This document shows positions 16,414 through 25,836 of a DNA stretch of 50,016 nucleotides, one piece after another. The first letter of the stretch is position 1, and every line of letters begins with the position of its first letter. A model generated the notes under the pieces. That model was not told the DNA's origin. It saw only the letters and a program-made list of their open reading frames with translations, and ran no database searches. Source of the stretch: Bacteroidota bacterium (GTDB lineage: Bacteria; Bacteroidota; Ignavibacteria; Ignavibacteriales; Melioribacteraceae). Location of the stretch: assembly GCA_023447335.1 (NCBI GenBank), contig JAEXOD010000008.1, positions 1 through 50,016 on the forward strand. Direction: 5' to 3'. The translations under genes were made by a program, and so were the position numbers.

Positions 16414-19332
16414 CTAATTATTTAATTCATATGATTTAAATTCACTTAATAAATATTCGTTATTCTCTCTTTTAACAGCCCCAATCTTTAATTGTCTATC
16501 ATCAACAAAAACAATAACCCTACATGCATTTAATTTAATTTGGTCAAAATCAAACTTTTTGGGGTTATAATAATTTAATCTTTCTTCTAATGTGGATAAT
16601 TTTTTAAACCGATTAATTCTACTTTCTTTAATATTAAAAGATTTCTCTTTCTCTCCTATCTTAAACTCTATTATTGTCGCTTTTTCACCAACATCAATAT
16701 AATCGGCACATTCAGTTTGATCAATTCCTTCTTTAAACAACAATTGCATTCCTTTTCTACCTTTTATGTAAATTGGCATTTTTAATTTTGGGGTTGATTT
16801 GTATTTAATTGAAACTTCTACAAAACCCGAATTAAATTCATTATTATAGGAAATAGCCCCACGCAAACAATTTAATTTTAATTTTTCAAATAAATCTTCA
16901 TTTTGGTTATTATTATTAAATTTAATTTTTCTTCCAGGAATAAATTCTTTTAAAACATTTCTAAATAGTCCGATTCTACTTGACTGCCCGGATAATCGTA
17001 AATAATCGTAACTTAATAATTCTTCTTGACTTATATCTTTTAATAATTTTTGTAAAACCGAATAAATATCAGCATATATTAAGGCTTCAATATCTCGAAT
17101 TGTAAAGGACGGAACTTTAAAATCATCTTGTTCCAGTCTAAGCGGACTTTTATTAATAATTTTATATAATTGAATTCTGTTATTATTTATTTGAAGAGGT
17201 AAATTTTCAGAGGTAACCTCATTAGTACTAAAGAATGCAATTTTTATTTGTTCAGCTAAGTTCCATAATAGATAGTAATTTTTCTTCACTAATTTATAGT
17301 CATCAAAATCGTTTTTATATACTTCAAATTTCATCGGAATTATTTCTTCCGCACTTTCACAAACTTCTTCTAAATTACCATATATATTATTTAATTCAAT
17401 TCCATTTTCGTATTCATCCAAAATTCTAGCCTCGTTTGGAATTAATTGATTAATATTTGTTTTTATGTTTTCGTCTAAACTATTAGCTAATATTATTTGC
17501 ATATACTGTAAAATTCTTTCGGTAATTTTATTGCCTCCAAAATCAGGTTCACATTCTTCTCTTTCTATAACAATTTCAATATTATCAGTAATATCTTCAG
17601 TAATTTTAAAATTACATGAAGCTAAATCGGTTGTTCCGCCTCCGCAATCTATTACAAGTACTTTTGCCGATGTACTGTTTTTATAAATCTTTTTTTCTTT
17701 GGAAATAATATCATATAATACTGCTATTCCTTCGTCTAATGATTCATTCCCGGTGCGAATATTATATTGCGCAAATATTTTGCAAAGTGAAGCTAGGTAC
17801 TCATCTTTATGAGCTATAGGTGTACTAAAATGAAGATTTTTAAATTTACATTTAAATTGGTTTTCTGCAGTTTGAATAACATACTCTATAAAAAATTTTA
17901 CTATTTCAGCTTTTTTTATTTCTTCTCTCTTTCTATTCATATCATAAATAGTTTCATTTGCTTCCATATTTCCAAGATATTTTTTTATCCCTTTAAGGAT
18001 TGTTCCGTTTGGATTAAACTCGTGTTTTATTATCTCTTTTTCTGCTTCATATCCAATTAAAAATTTTTCTACGGTATTGGTTAAATCCTGCACCAATAAA
18101 ATAGTTGGTATTGAATAAACCCATTCTAATTCTTTTTTAAATTTTACGTAGTTAAATTCATTCTTTCTTAATTCATTTAATCTTTCGTTTTCGGTTGTCA
18201 AAAACTTTGAACCGGCAGTAGTATTACTTGTACCAAAATCAATACATAATACTGCTTCTGTTGTTTCAGGTTCTTCTATTTTAATATTAATGTCTCTAAC
18301 TTCATCAACTATTCTAATTGTAAAATTATAATCGTCTTTAATCGATTTTTTATCGGGGATATCTTGTCTTTTTATTGTTAAATAATATGAATTTGCTTCT
18401 AAACCTTTATCTATTATTACATCATCACTTACCTTAACTAGAACACCTTTTATTTTAATATTATGTTTATTTTCAATCACAAATTCTAATCCGTCTAAGT
18501 CTATTTCATTATTATATTGTAAATAGTAATTATCCAATTCTGTACAATCTAAACCGGTAAAAAGCACTAAACTTTCCGGAATTTGAAAATTTGCTTTTTT
18601 GATTTTTAAATAGTTGTTCTTTGTCATAATAGGCTCTCTAAATTTATTAAATGTAATTTTTGTTTTTAAATATGGTAAAATCCTCTTTGAATTCTTTTCT
18701 AAAGTTTCATTATAATTTAATCCTATTGCTCCGGCAATCTTTCTTTTTTTGTCATTCCCAAGTGATTTGTACCACTGATAAAAAGTATCAATATCAACTA
18801 CTTTTGGTGGGATAGTAATTTTATTGTTTAATCTATTTAATAAAGTATCAATATTTATTGGCACTAGAAATCTATCTACAATAGTTTTAATCATTTTTTT
18901 TAATAAAGTACCTATCTCAAGGTTGCTTAATTCAACAGTTATTTTTTCATCAAAATCTCTGAAAAACAAGTCATAATCTTCTAAATAAAAAAAACTATCA
19001 TCAACTTCCAAAATCTTTAACAAAACTGACATAACGCCCGCAGTATCTTTAACACACATTCCACGCCAATAGCAATTTAACTCGTCACACTCAGTTTTTT
19101 CTGCTGCATCATTAAAACATGGTTTAAATCCTTCTTCCTGTTGCCTTATTCTTATTAATTCGGTTTGAATATTTTCTTCGTCTAATGTCCATAACTCTTC
19201 ATTTTCTAATCTTCCGCTTCTTTTATATAGTTGTTTTAATAATGGTTGTAGTTCGGTATAAGATATGTCTTTTAAATTTCTTAAGTCAGATTGCAATAAT
19301 TTTTCTATTTCATTTACTTTTTTTTGTGACAT
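16414..19332 (-). CDS. Divergent Hsp70/actin-fold ATPase with N-terminal cysteine cluster (972 aa)
   Basis: The N-terminal 360 residues are unrecognised except for four cysteines, C72, C82, C87 and C93, spaced like a metal or Fe-S site. The Hsp70/actin fold starts at 'AVLCIDFGTSNTTAGSKF' (about 360-377) and continues with 'VLVIDCGGGTTDLASC' (phosphate-2, about 565-580) and 'YLRLSGQSSRIGLFRNVLK' (adenosine motif). The C-terminal ~130 residues are beta-rich. It differs strongly from the second Hsp70-like ATPase of the operon; the pair may work as a heterodimer. The ATG at 19332 has a GGAG site. It directly follows the PAAR-like tip gene. The function is inferred only as an ATP-dependent assembly factor of the injection apparatus. 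Confidence 0.82.
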   Translation of the reverse strand: MSQKKVNEIEKLLQSDLRNLKDISYTELQPLLKQLYKRSGRLENEELWTLDEENIQTELIRIRQQEEGFKPCFNDAAEKTECDELNCYWRGMCVKDTAGVMSVLLKILEVDDSFFYLEDYDLFFRDFDEKITVELSNLEIGTLLKKMIKTIVDRFLVPINIDTLLNRLNNKITIPPKVVDIDTFYQWYKSLGNDKKRKIAGAIGLNYNETLEKNSKRILPYLKTKITFNKFREPIMTKNNYLKIKKANFQIPESLVLFTGLDCTELDNYYLQYNNEIDLDGLEFVIENKHNIKIKGVLVKVSDDVIIDKGLEANSYYLTIKRQDIPDKKSIKDDYNFTIRIVDEVRDINIKIEEPETTEAVLCIDFGTSNTTAGSKFLTTENERLNELRKNEFNYVKFKKELEWVYSIPTILLVQDLTNTVEKFLIGYEAEKEIIKHEFNPNGTILKGIKKYLGNMEANETIYDMNRKREEIKKAEIVKFFIEYVIQTAENQFKCKFKNLHFSTPIAHKDEYLASLCKIFAQYNIRTGNESLDEGIAVLYDIISKEKKIYKNSTSAKVLVIDCGGGTTDLASCNFKITEDITDNIEIVIEREECEPDFGGNKITERILQYMQIILANSLDENIKTNINQLIPNEARILDEYENGIELNNIYGNLEEVCESAEEIIPMKFEVYKNDFDDYKLVKKNYYLLWNLAEQIKIAFFSTNEVTSENLPLQINNNRIQLYKIINKSPLRLEQDDFKVPSFTIRDIEALIYADIYSVLQKLLKDISQEELLSYDYLRLSGQSSRIGLFRNVLKEFIPGRKIKFNNNNQNEDLFEKLKLNCLRGAISYNNEFNSGFVEVSIKYKSTPKLKMPIYIKGRKGMQLLFKEGIDQTECADYIDVGEKATIIEFKIGEKEKSFNIKESRINRFKKLSTLEERLNYYNPKKFDFDQIKLNACRVIVFVDDRQLKIGAVKRENNEYLLSEFKSYELNN

Positions 19333-19353
19333 ACTACATCTCCATATTAATTT

Positions 19354-19707
19354 TTATTTTATAATTGCTTTATTATTAGCACCGTTTTGTAAAATTAAAC
19401 ATTTACAAGGCAATATTGCACCGGTAGCGGGTTCTAAACCTTGTCCGCTGCATTTTCCCTTATCTGTTTCCTGAATAACTTTTTTCCCTTCAATAATAAC
19501 TTTGTTGGTTGTAGCATTTATCTCACCTTTACCCGTACAGTTTATTAAGTTTTGCCAAATACCACCACTTGAAGTAAACTTTATTTTATCAATAAATACT
19601 TTTTCATTGTCAATTTTTACAGTACTACTTTTTTCGCCTGTAATATTTATTTTGCATGTGCCGGGTGTTGAGGTTAATTTAACTCTTTCGGTGGATATAT
19701 TCGACAT
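19354..19707 (-). CDS. PAAR-like tip protein
   Basis: A 117-residue protein that matches the general plan of PAAR-like (DUF4150/DUF4280-type) domains: an early Thr-Pro-Gly-x-Cys segment 'STPGTCKINITG', 'STVKIDNEKVFIDKIKFTSSGG', a central glycine 'NCTGKGEINATTNKVIIEGKKVIQETDKG', and further cysteines near the end ('CSGQG', 'LPCKCLIL'). PAAR proteins cap the VgrG spike and sharpen the tip of contractile injection machines. It follows the baseplate-candidate gene with a one-base TAATG overlap (GGAG upstream) and lies two genes after the VgrG-like spike, which supports the call. There is no fused toxin domain. The assignment is by pattern and context. Confidence 0.68.
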   Translation of the reverse strand: MSNISTERVKLTSTPGTCKINITGEKSSTVKIDNEKVFIDKIKFTSSGGIWQNLINCTGKGEINATTNKVIIEGKKVIQETDKGKCSGQGLEPATGAILPCKCLILQNGANNKAIIK

Positions 19708-20423
19708 TAATTCAACTCCTTACTATTGATAATTGACATATAATCAATAATCGTACTATTAACGTCGCCAATTATCGGCATTGGATATCTAAACAGAAAT
19801 GTACATTTTGCCCCAATCGGTATAAAAAATTCTTTTATAATATCTATTTTCAATAAACTTAAATCATCATTTTTACAATTACACTCAATAATAAACCTTC
19901 TCTTTCTGTTATTAATTTGATAGATTTTAGCTGAATTAAATAATGTATATACTGCTTCATGAAAAACCTTAACTCCCTCGTTCATAGTTAAACTTTCAGC
20001 TATTAAAATTGCAATTTCACGAAGCGTATCTTCATCATACTTCAAATATCTATTAAATAAATCTTCTGCTTTTTGTCCGTATTTTCCGCTTTTTACATAC
20101 TTAATTATGAAGTTACCTATATAAAACTGATATGTTCTTCCACTATTAAGGTTAAAAAAAGAATTATAAAATATAAATATATCAATAAAATCATCTTGGA
20201 ATTTATCATCAAATTTTTCAAGCTTTATTAGTAACTCCGCAAAACGAACTATAAGATTAATCGGGATCTTCTTATCAAAATCTATCCTATTTATACAAGG
20301 GATGTTTAACTCACTATATGGACTTCCATTGTGGCTTTTTGTAAACTTAATTTTATACAATTCCTTATTATCTTTTAAGGCAGCTTGAATTACGTCATAA
20401 GAACATGTTAAACTATTTCTCAA
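19707..20423 (-). CDS. Unassigned baseplate-candidate protein
   Basis: About 238 residues, not recognised. The frame can begin with a GTG at 20453, but a TTG at 20423 is seven bases after a GGAG and overlaps the upstream stop by 11 bases, so I prefer the TTG (tyrosine just before it). It contains 'IPINLIVRFAELLIKLEKF', a helical middle, and a C-terminal half with beta strands ('RRFIIECNCKNDD', 'GAKCTFLFRYPMPIIGDVNST'). There are no signal peptide and no membrane segment. It sits between the spike unit and the PAAR-like tip, where T6SS and related systems encode TssE/TssF/TssG or Afp11/12-type baseplate components. That position is the only support for a baseplate role. Confidence 0.6.
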   Translation of the reverse strand: MRNSLTCSYDVIQAALKDNKELYKIKFTKSHNGSPYSELNIPCINRIDFDKKIPINLIVRFAELLIKLEKFDDKFQDDFIDIFIFYNSFFNLNSGRTYQFYIGNFIIKYVKSGKYGQKAEDLFNRYLKYDEDTLREIAILIAESLTMNEGVKVFHEAVYTLFNSAKIYQINNRKRRFIIECNCKNDDLSLLKIDIIKEFFIPIGAKCTFLFRYPMPIIGDVNSTIIDYMSIINSKELN

Positions 20424-21633
20424 GTACAATCTCCGGTTTAATCCAATAATCACCTATTTTATTATCTATAATATTGGCTATAAAATTAACTCTTTCATTA
20501 ATAAACTCTAATTTTTTAGGAGCTTTAATTTTTAATTCCAATATTTCTTTTTTTAAGTATTTTTTATTCTCAAAGGCTAAATCATCAACAACTTGTTTAA
20601 AATCAAAACGTCCTGTTGGAATTACTTCTACAATTTCCAGATCCTGGGTGATTTCATAACTCTTTAAAATATTATTAATTTCACCAATTGTTTTAATTGC
20701 ACCTTTTGGGTATAATGTTTTATGTAAAACTTTATTGGAAAGCACCGGAATTGAATCATTGATATTTACTTTATAATAACTAAAACTCCTAAGATAATCC
20801 TTTGTACGAAATATCATTGAGTCTTTAATTTTTAAAGATTCAATTATTTTAGTAGTTGCTAAAATAATTTGTAAATCATTACATGGAATTGTATATTCAA
20901 ATACCTTATTTGCATCAATCAATTTTTCTACTGCAGCTTTATTAATTTCTCCTTTTTCAATATTCCAATATAACTTTTTATTAAAATCAATATCATTAAA
21001 CAAATCTTCATCATTATATATTTTAATATTTATTTTTGTTGTAGTTTCTAATACGTTATTTAATTTTAATCTAAGTAAATAAGAAGAATTATTGTAAGGT
21101 AAGAAGGGGTAATCTGATTCAATATTATTATTTGAAATAATCTTAAAAAAATCCCTTGCTATTTGGTTGTATTTATCATTTTTAACAAACTCAAACTCAC
21201 ACTTGGAATTATTGTTAATAACTATCTTTATCTTTTTATTTAGCTCTTTTAATTTTCGTTCATCAAAAATAAAAAATTCAGCTATATCAAACGTAAATTG
21301 AGTTTCGTTATTAAAATTACTTTCAAAATAATCCTCAAAAATATTCCAAGTTGGTAATTTTATCTCATCATCCATTAAATAAAATCCTTCCGGTTTATTC
21401 GATTCATCATTACAAATTAATATTTGTTTTATTATTGGCATCTCATAATTAAAAAAGGAATAAATATTTTGATTAACAATATTTTGCAATTTTTCTAGGT
21501 TTTCTTTATTGTAGTTTAATATGATTGAAAACAAATCTCTAAGTAATAATTTGTTATCGCTATTTTCGTTGTTTTCAATATTACAAGATTCTATTTTTTT
21601 ATCTATTTGTTTTTTAATGAAATCTATATCCAT
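20413..21633 (-). CDS. Unassigned baseplate-candidate protein (406 aa)
   Basis: I do not recognise this 406-residue protein. It is acidic, lysine- and asparagine-rich, with no signal peptide or membrane helix. Beta-rich blocks dominate the middle ('TQFTFDIAEFFIFDERKLK', 'LLRLKLNNVLETTTKINIKIY') and a 'EVIPTGRFDFKQVVDDLAFE' segment lies near residue 340. It starts 11 bases after the VgrG-like gene, with an AGGAA site, and its end overlaps the next gene. By size and place it could correspond to a reduced TssF- or wedge-type baseplate protein. Structure prediction would be needed to say so; nothing in the primary sequence is diagnostic. Confidence 0.65.
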   Translation of the reverse strand: MDIDFIKKQIDKKIESCNIENNENSDNKLLLRDLFSIILNYNKENLEKLQNIVNQNIYSFFNYEMPIIKQILICNDESNKPEGFYLMDDEIKLPTWNIFEDYFESNFNNETQFTFDIAEFFIFDERKLKELNKKIKIVINNNSKCEFEFVKNDKYNQIARDFFKIISNNNIESDYPFLPYNNSSYLLRLKLNNVLETTTKINIKIYNDEDLFNDIDFNKKLYWNIEKGEINKAAVEKLIDANKVFEYTIPCNDLQIILATTKIIESLKIKDSMIFRTKDYLRSFSYYKVNINDSIPVLSNKVLHKTLYPKGAIKTIGEINNILKSYEITQDLEIVEVIPTGRFDFKQVVDDLAFENKKYLKKEILELKIKAPKKLEFINERVNFIANIIDNKIGDYWIKPEIVLEK

Positions 21634-21644
21634 AAAATTCCTTG

Positions 21645-23114
21645 TTAATTTATATTTACTTTGCTTGCCTTAATATTTAAGTTACTATTAGTATTTAAAT
21701 CAATTTTTCCTGTACCATTAACATCAATTGATGATGCTTTAACATTTAAATCATTACTCAATTTCATCTCACAATTCCCCCCTCGTAAGCGTAGTCCCTC
21801 ATCCGAAATTTCAATTTCACCCCCTTTAGCTTTTAATAATAAACCTTTTGATGACAGATTGATCAATTTATTGTCATAAAATATTTCCGCTTCCTTTTCT
21901 TTTATTGTTAAAAAAGTATTTTTGTTATATATTTTAATACTTTCATCATTAAGTAATATTTTTACTTCATTATCTTTTGAGGAAATACTTATTTCATCAT
22001 TATTCAGTCTAAGCTCACGCCCTTTTATATTTCGTATTATTTTTTGTGTCGGGTCTTCATGAAACGATGAAGTATTTTCTTTAATGCTTCCGATAATAAA
22101 ACAATCCTTTTCACTTGAAGTAGGAAAATAAACTAATACTTTTTCGTTAATTTCCGGAATAAAAGAAAAACCTACACCGTTTGAATTATTATCCCCCGAA
22201 TAGTTTGTTGCTATATCAAAATATCTTTCTACCTTCCAAATATCTTTATAATCACAAAATTCTATTTTTACTCTGCCTAGTTTACTTTCATCTTTATTTT
22301 CTTTTACAATTGCTTTTAAACTTTTTCCTTTTATTTTATTATTACCCGGATCTTCATAGTTTAATAAATTAATTTCTTTCGCAAAATATTTATTAATTAT
22401 TTCTCCTGCTTTATAACGTATTTTTATTTTTACTATTACATAAGTTTTGTCTTTCAGTATTAATTCATTTCCAATCTGCAAACTATTTCGTAAGTAAAAT
22501 ATTAATTTTGAAGAATCCCTTTTTAAGAACACCAAATCATCAAATTCTTCAAAATTACATTTTTCAGTTTCCCCAATATAAATATCTGAACTGTCATTAA
22601 TTCCATTTATATAACAATATGTGTTAAACCTTTTATATAAACGCAATAAAAATTCCCAATCCGTAATATTATCTTGAATTAACAATCCGTTTAAATTTTC
22701 ATCTTTTTTATTATTGCCGCAAATTTTTACCTTATCATAATCTTTTAAAATAATATCCAAAACATCATTAAATGTTTTATTTTCATCCTGAAATACTCGT
22801 TTATTTTTCTGCAGATCTAATTGCTTAGTATAACTAACTCCTTTAACACCGCAATACAGTTCATTTCTTCTACGTATTATTTTATAATTATAAATGAATC
22901 CCGTAAAAATTAAACGGGATTCATTTGAATTATTTGAATAAATATTAATAGAATTATTTAACCAAGAATCAAAATTAAAATTATTAAATTTTTCATAATT
23001 TAATAATCCAAATATTTCTATTTTATCATGGCAATTAATTTTTTTACTTATTTTTATGTTTTTAATCGAAACAAAAATAATTTTGTTATTAATTAAAATA
23101 TTCGAAAACATCAT
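21645..23114 (-). CDS. VgrG/gp5-type spike protein
   Basis: A 489-residue spike. The first ~240 residues follow the gpD-like hub plan ('FQDENKTFNDVLDIILKDY', 'DWEFLLRLYKRFNTYCYI', 'LVFLKRDSSKL'). An OB-fold follows (about 255-345) with 'GRVKIEFCDYKDIWKVERYFDIATNYSG' and 'GVGFSFIPEINEKVLVYFP', close to VgrG/gp5 wording. The C-terminal ~130 residues are short repeated strands ('EISISSKDNEVKI', 'GEIEISDEGLRLRGG', 'LNVKASSIDVNGTGKIDL'), the trimeric beta-helix needle. It pierces the target membrane at the head of the tube. No extra effector domain is present. The start overlaps the tube gene by four bases (ATGA), and an AAGG site precedes it. This is the most secure contractile component in the cluster. 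Confidence 0.88.
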   Translation of the reverse strand: MMFSNILINNKIIFVSIKNIKISKKINCHDKIEIFGLLNYEKFNNFNFDSWLNNSINIYSNNSNESRLIFTGFIYNYKIIRRRNELYCGVKGVSYTKQLDLQKNKRVFQDENKTFNDVLDIILKDYDKVKICGNNKKDENLNGLLIQDNITDWEFLLRLYKRFNTYCYINGINDSSDIYIGETEKCNFEEFDDLVFLKRDSSKLIFYLRNSLQIGNELILKDKTYVIVKIKIRYKAGEIINKYFAKEINLLNYEDPGNNKIKGKSLKAIVKENKDESKLGRVKIEFCDYKDIWKVERYFDIATNYSGDNNSNGVGFSFIPEINEKVLVYFPTSSEKDCFIIGSIKENTSSFHEDPTQKIIRNIKGRELRLNNDEISISSKDNEVKILLNDESIKIYNKNTFLTIKEKEAEIFYDNKLINLSSKGLLLKAKGGEIEISDEGLRLRGGNCEMKLSNDLNVKASSIDVNGTGKIDLNTNSNLNIKASKVNIN

Positions 23115-23602
23115 TGACCTTCTGTACTTTCTTGAAATCCTGCTGCTTCTAAATCGAATACATTGGGTTCACAACTAACTTCGATTTTATCAACGTCCTC
23201 GCCTTTTTGTCTAATTTTTAAGGTGAAATTAATAGTGCCATTTGGTGTAAAGGTTTCAGAGTAATCTAACACAAAAGCCCTAGGTAAAATTATTGTCCTA
23301 AAAAGTGTATCATTTAATTCAGTTGCATTATGAAGAATTCTTATCTCTGTTCTTCTATATGCAGTAATATCATTAGTATTTGCTATTGCCCAATTAAATA
23401 ATTCATAAGACGCTTCTCTTGTATCGTCATCAAGTACTCCAATTATTTCTATCTTATTATCTATATTTTCAGTTTTAGACATATAATTATCAGGCGTATC
23501 AAACATTACTTTCAAAGATTTGATATATTTCTGATGAAGTTTAATTTCTTTTGGGGTGTTTGTTTTAATATCTTTAGTAATAATTTTTACATATACTTGC
23601 AT
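23111..23602 (-). CDS. Hcp/gp19-like inner tube protein
   Basis: A 163-residue protein of the size expected for Hcp. It has the beta-barrel-like alternation of tube proteins, with 'REASYELFNWAIANTND' forming the conserved helix, 'TLFRTIILPRAFVLDYSETF' and a final 'GTINFTLKIRQKGEDVDKIEV' strand pair that matches the 'YxE ... FxLxIRQ' ending of many Hcp/TssD proteins. It would stack as hexamers inside the sheath and carry cargo. It lies between the sheath gene (20 bases upstream) and the spike gene (4-base overlap), the standard order. A strong AAAGGAG site suggests high expression, as tube proteins need many copies. Confidence 0.78.
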   Translation of the reverse strand: MQVYVKIITKDIKTNTPKEIKLHQKYIKSLKVMFDTPDNYMSKTENIDNKIEIIGVLDDDTREASYELFNWAIANTNDITAYRRTEIRILHNATELNDTLFRTIILPRAFVLDYSETFTPNGTINFTLKIRQKGEDVDKIEVSCEPNVFDLEAAGFQESTEGQ

Positions 23603-23622
23603 ATTATTTCTCCTTTAATTAG

Positions 23623-25752
23623 TTAATTTTCTTCCTTTATTTCAATTTCTAATGATTCTTCATTTTTTGCAAATGAAATAACTATTTCCTTTTCATTTAA
23701 TTTAATAGAATCATATTCATTAATTAAAGCATTTACTTTAGTTGCTTCTTTTTTCCATTCCTGTATTATTGAACTTGTTGAATTACCAATAACTTTGTTT
23801 ACACTAGTTAGTGTAGGAATTCCGTTCGAAAACTTTTTAATTATTCTTTCAATATATGCTTTAATTAATGTTCTATAAATCGGTTTATATTCACCATTAT
23901 TTTCACCTAAGCTTCTTGCTTTAAAAACAGTAATTTTATTCTTTGCCGAATCAAATTTTGTAACAAAACTTTCTGAAGCAAATAAAAATCCATAAGGGTC
24001 TTTATTAACTGTTTCAATAAATTCGTTACGGTAACCGGTTGTTTCTATTGGCATTAATGTATGTAAATTAATTCTATTTTCGCCTTTCTCAAGATCTACA
24101 CGCACACCGGCAAAATGATCGTTAATTAATTTTGCATTAAATCTTTTCTTAAGAAATTCAGGGCTTTGATATGATGCCACTAAACCACAGGCAACATATG
24201 AAGCATCTACATATATGCCCGGTAATTTTACTATTTCAATTTCCTGGTCATTTTCTGCGTTAGTTTCTACCATTAGTTTAGTACCGATATTAAAACTTTT
24301 TCCTTCCGGAACTATTGTAAAATTAGGTAAACAATTTACTAAGTATCCGCTTTGCAATCTTTCGGTCTTTTTCCTAATCACCTCCCAATTTTCTTGAATT
24401 TTGGTAAATGAATTATTGTACTCAGGAATAAAATTAAAAAATGAAGTAAGCTTATATTTTGATAATATTTCATTTAATGAATTCAACTCATCTAAGGCAC
24501 AATTACCATATCCTTTAGCAGCTGTTTCAATTGTTTCAAACCCAAAATCTTCTTCTTTTTTAATATTTATTTTTTCATCACTACTTACGTTGGGAATAAT
24601 TGAAAACCAAATAGTATTAGAATAGTCTAATTTATCATTAGTCTCTTTTAATAATTCTTCTAATCTGTTTTTTCCGTCAGGGGAACAGAATGTATCCGCA
24701 GCACAATTACTTATAATAAGAGCCGGTTTATATTTTTTATCAGATGTTGTTTTTTCATAAGTATCAAAAAATATCTTTACCCCAAGTATAGTGTTTAATA
24801 GCGGAATAATTGTATTTAGATAATTTTCTTTATCTTTTTTTAAGATTTCACAATATATATCGTGTTTTCTTTTTATATCGTCTGTAATTTCAACAACCGA
24901 ATTGCTTTCTTGTATATCGGTTACTAATAAACCTTTGATAAAATTATTAGGCACTATTCCTTTGCTTTCACAATCTTTTTCATAAACATGCTCAATTTTT
25001 TCGGTTAACAATCTGTTTGAACTATTTGTATTTTGCGAAATCAAATTTTTATTGTCCGAATTGTTTTCAATTGGTATAGCCTTAAGGTTTCCTTCATCGT
25101 CAAAAGTTACCTGACATAATAATTTTTTATTCTCTCCTTCTTGGCTTTTCTTATTATTTCCTTCCAATAATCTAACTTTCTCTCTTATCCCCTCAACAAT
25201 AAGTGTGAGATGCGTTGTAGTATTGTGAAATGTTGCTTTATAATTTTTTAGGTTTTCGGTAAGTAGTGTACCTATCTCTTTTCTTTTTGTGTCTCCTTCA
25301 GGTAATTCGTTATAACGCTGAGATAAATATATTAGTTCTTTTTTAATTAACTTAATGTCTTTTTGTAATTTTTCGGGAGAAAGTAAGTCTAATATTTTTT
25401 CATAGTCAAAACTTATATTTGTATCATTTTTTTGATCAATTAATCCAATAAGCATTTTAATAACTTCAGTATTTTTAGTTAATCTTATGGGTTCTGCTCC
25501 GGGTTGATTTTCTAATGAATACTGGAATTCATGATTGCCATTATTATAAAATTTATTGCAGTAAATAGTAGGATTAAATTTATCCAAAAAATCTTCAAAA
25601 CTTTTCACCATCAAATTTTCTTCTATCTCTTTCAATTTTGCTTCATCAACGCTTTCCGATAACATTATATAAAGGTCTTTTTTTTCGGCATTTACCGGTG
25701 CAAACAACAGAGTTCTGTTTGTCTGAGGTATAAGTTCAAATAGATTTGTCAT
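23623..25752 (-). CDS. Contractile sheath protein, probable TssB/TssC-like fusion
   Basis: A 709-residue protein, longer than single sheath proteins (350-500). Residues ~45-110 ('SFEDFLDKFNPTIYC') recall the 'DF.P' region of TssB. Residues ~115-330 are a variable, helical insertion. The C-terminal ~330 residues follow the TssC sheath plan: 'YVDASYVACGLVASYQSPEF', 'YGFLFASESFVTKF', 'ITVFKARSLGENNGEYKPIYRTLIKAYIERIIKKF', then a beta-strand tail. The order sheath-tube-spike supports the call. Contraction of such sheaths drives the tube out of the cell. No separate small TssB gene and no ClpV disassembly ATPase are visible. A TAGGAG ribosome site precedes the ATG at 25752. The exact sheath boundaries are inferred. 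Confidence 0.72.
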   Translation of the reverse strand: MTNLFELIPQTNRTLLFAPVNAEKKDLYIMLSESVDEAKLKEIEENLMVKSFEDFLDKFNPTIYCNKFYNNGNHEFQYSLENQPGAEPIRLTKNTEVIKMLIGLIDQKNDTNISFDYEKILDLLSPEKLQKDIKLIKKELIYLSQRYNELPEGDTKRKEIGTLLTENLKNYKATFHNTTTHLTLIVEGIREKVRLLEGNNKKSQEGENKKLLCQVTFDDEGNLKAIPIENNSDNKNLISQNTNSSNRLLTEKIEHVYEKDCESKGIVPNNFIKGLLVTDIQESNSVVEITDDIKRKHDIYCEILKKDKENYLNTIIPLLNTILGVKIFFDTYEKTTSDKKYKPALIISNCAADTFCSPDGKNRLEELLKETNDKLDYSNTIWFSIIPNVSSDEKINIKKEEDFGFETIETAAKGYGNCALDELNSLNEILSKYKLTSFFNFIPEYNNSFTKIQENWEVIRKKTERLQSGYLVNCLPNFTIVPEGKSFNIGTKLMVETNAENDQEIEIVKLPGIYVDASYVACGLVASYQSPEFLKKRFNAKLINDHFAGVRVDLEKGENRINLHTLMPIETTGYRNEFIETVNKDPYGFLFASESFVTKFDSAKNKITVFKARSLGENNGEYKPIYRTLIKAYIERIIKKFSNGIPTLTSVNKVIGNSTSSIIQEWKKEATKVNALINEYDSIKLNEKEIVISFAKNEESLEIEIKEEN

Positions 25753-25836
25753 TTTTACTCCTAATTTGTTATAACTTGTCTTATTAATTTTTTACTTTTT
25801 AATTTTACTCTAATTGCAAAAATTACTTCTTCCCCC

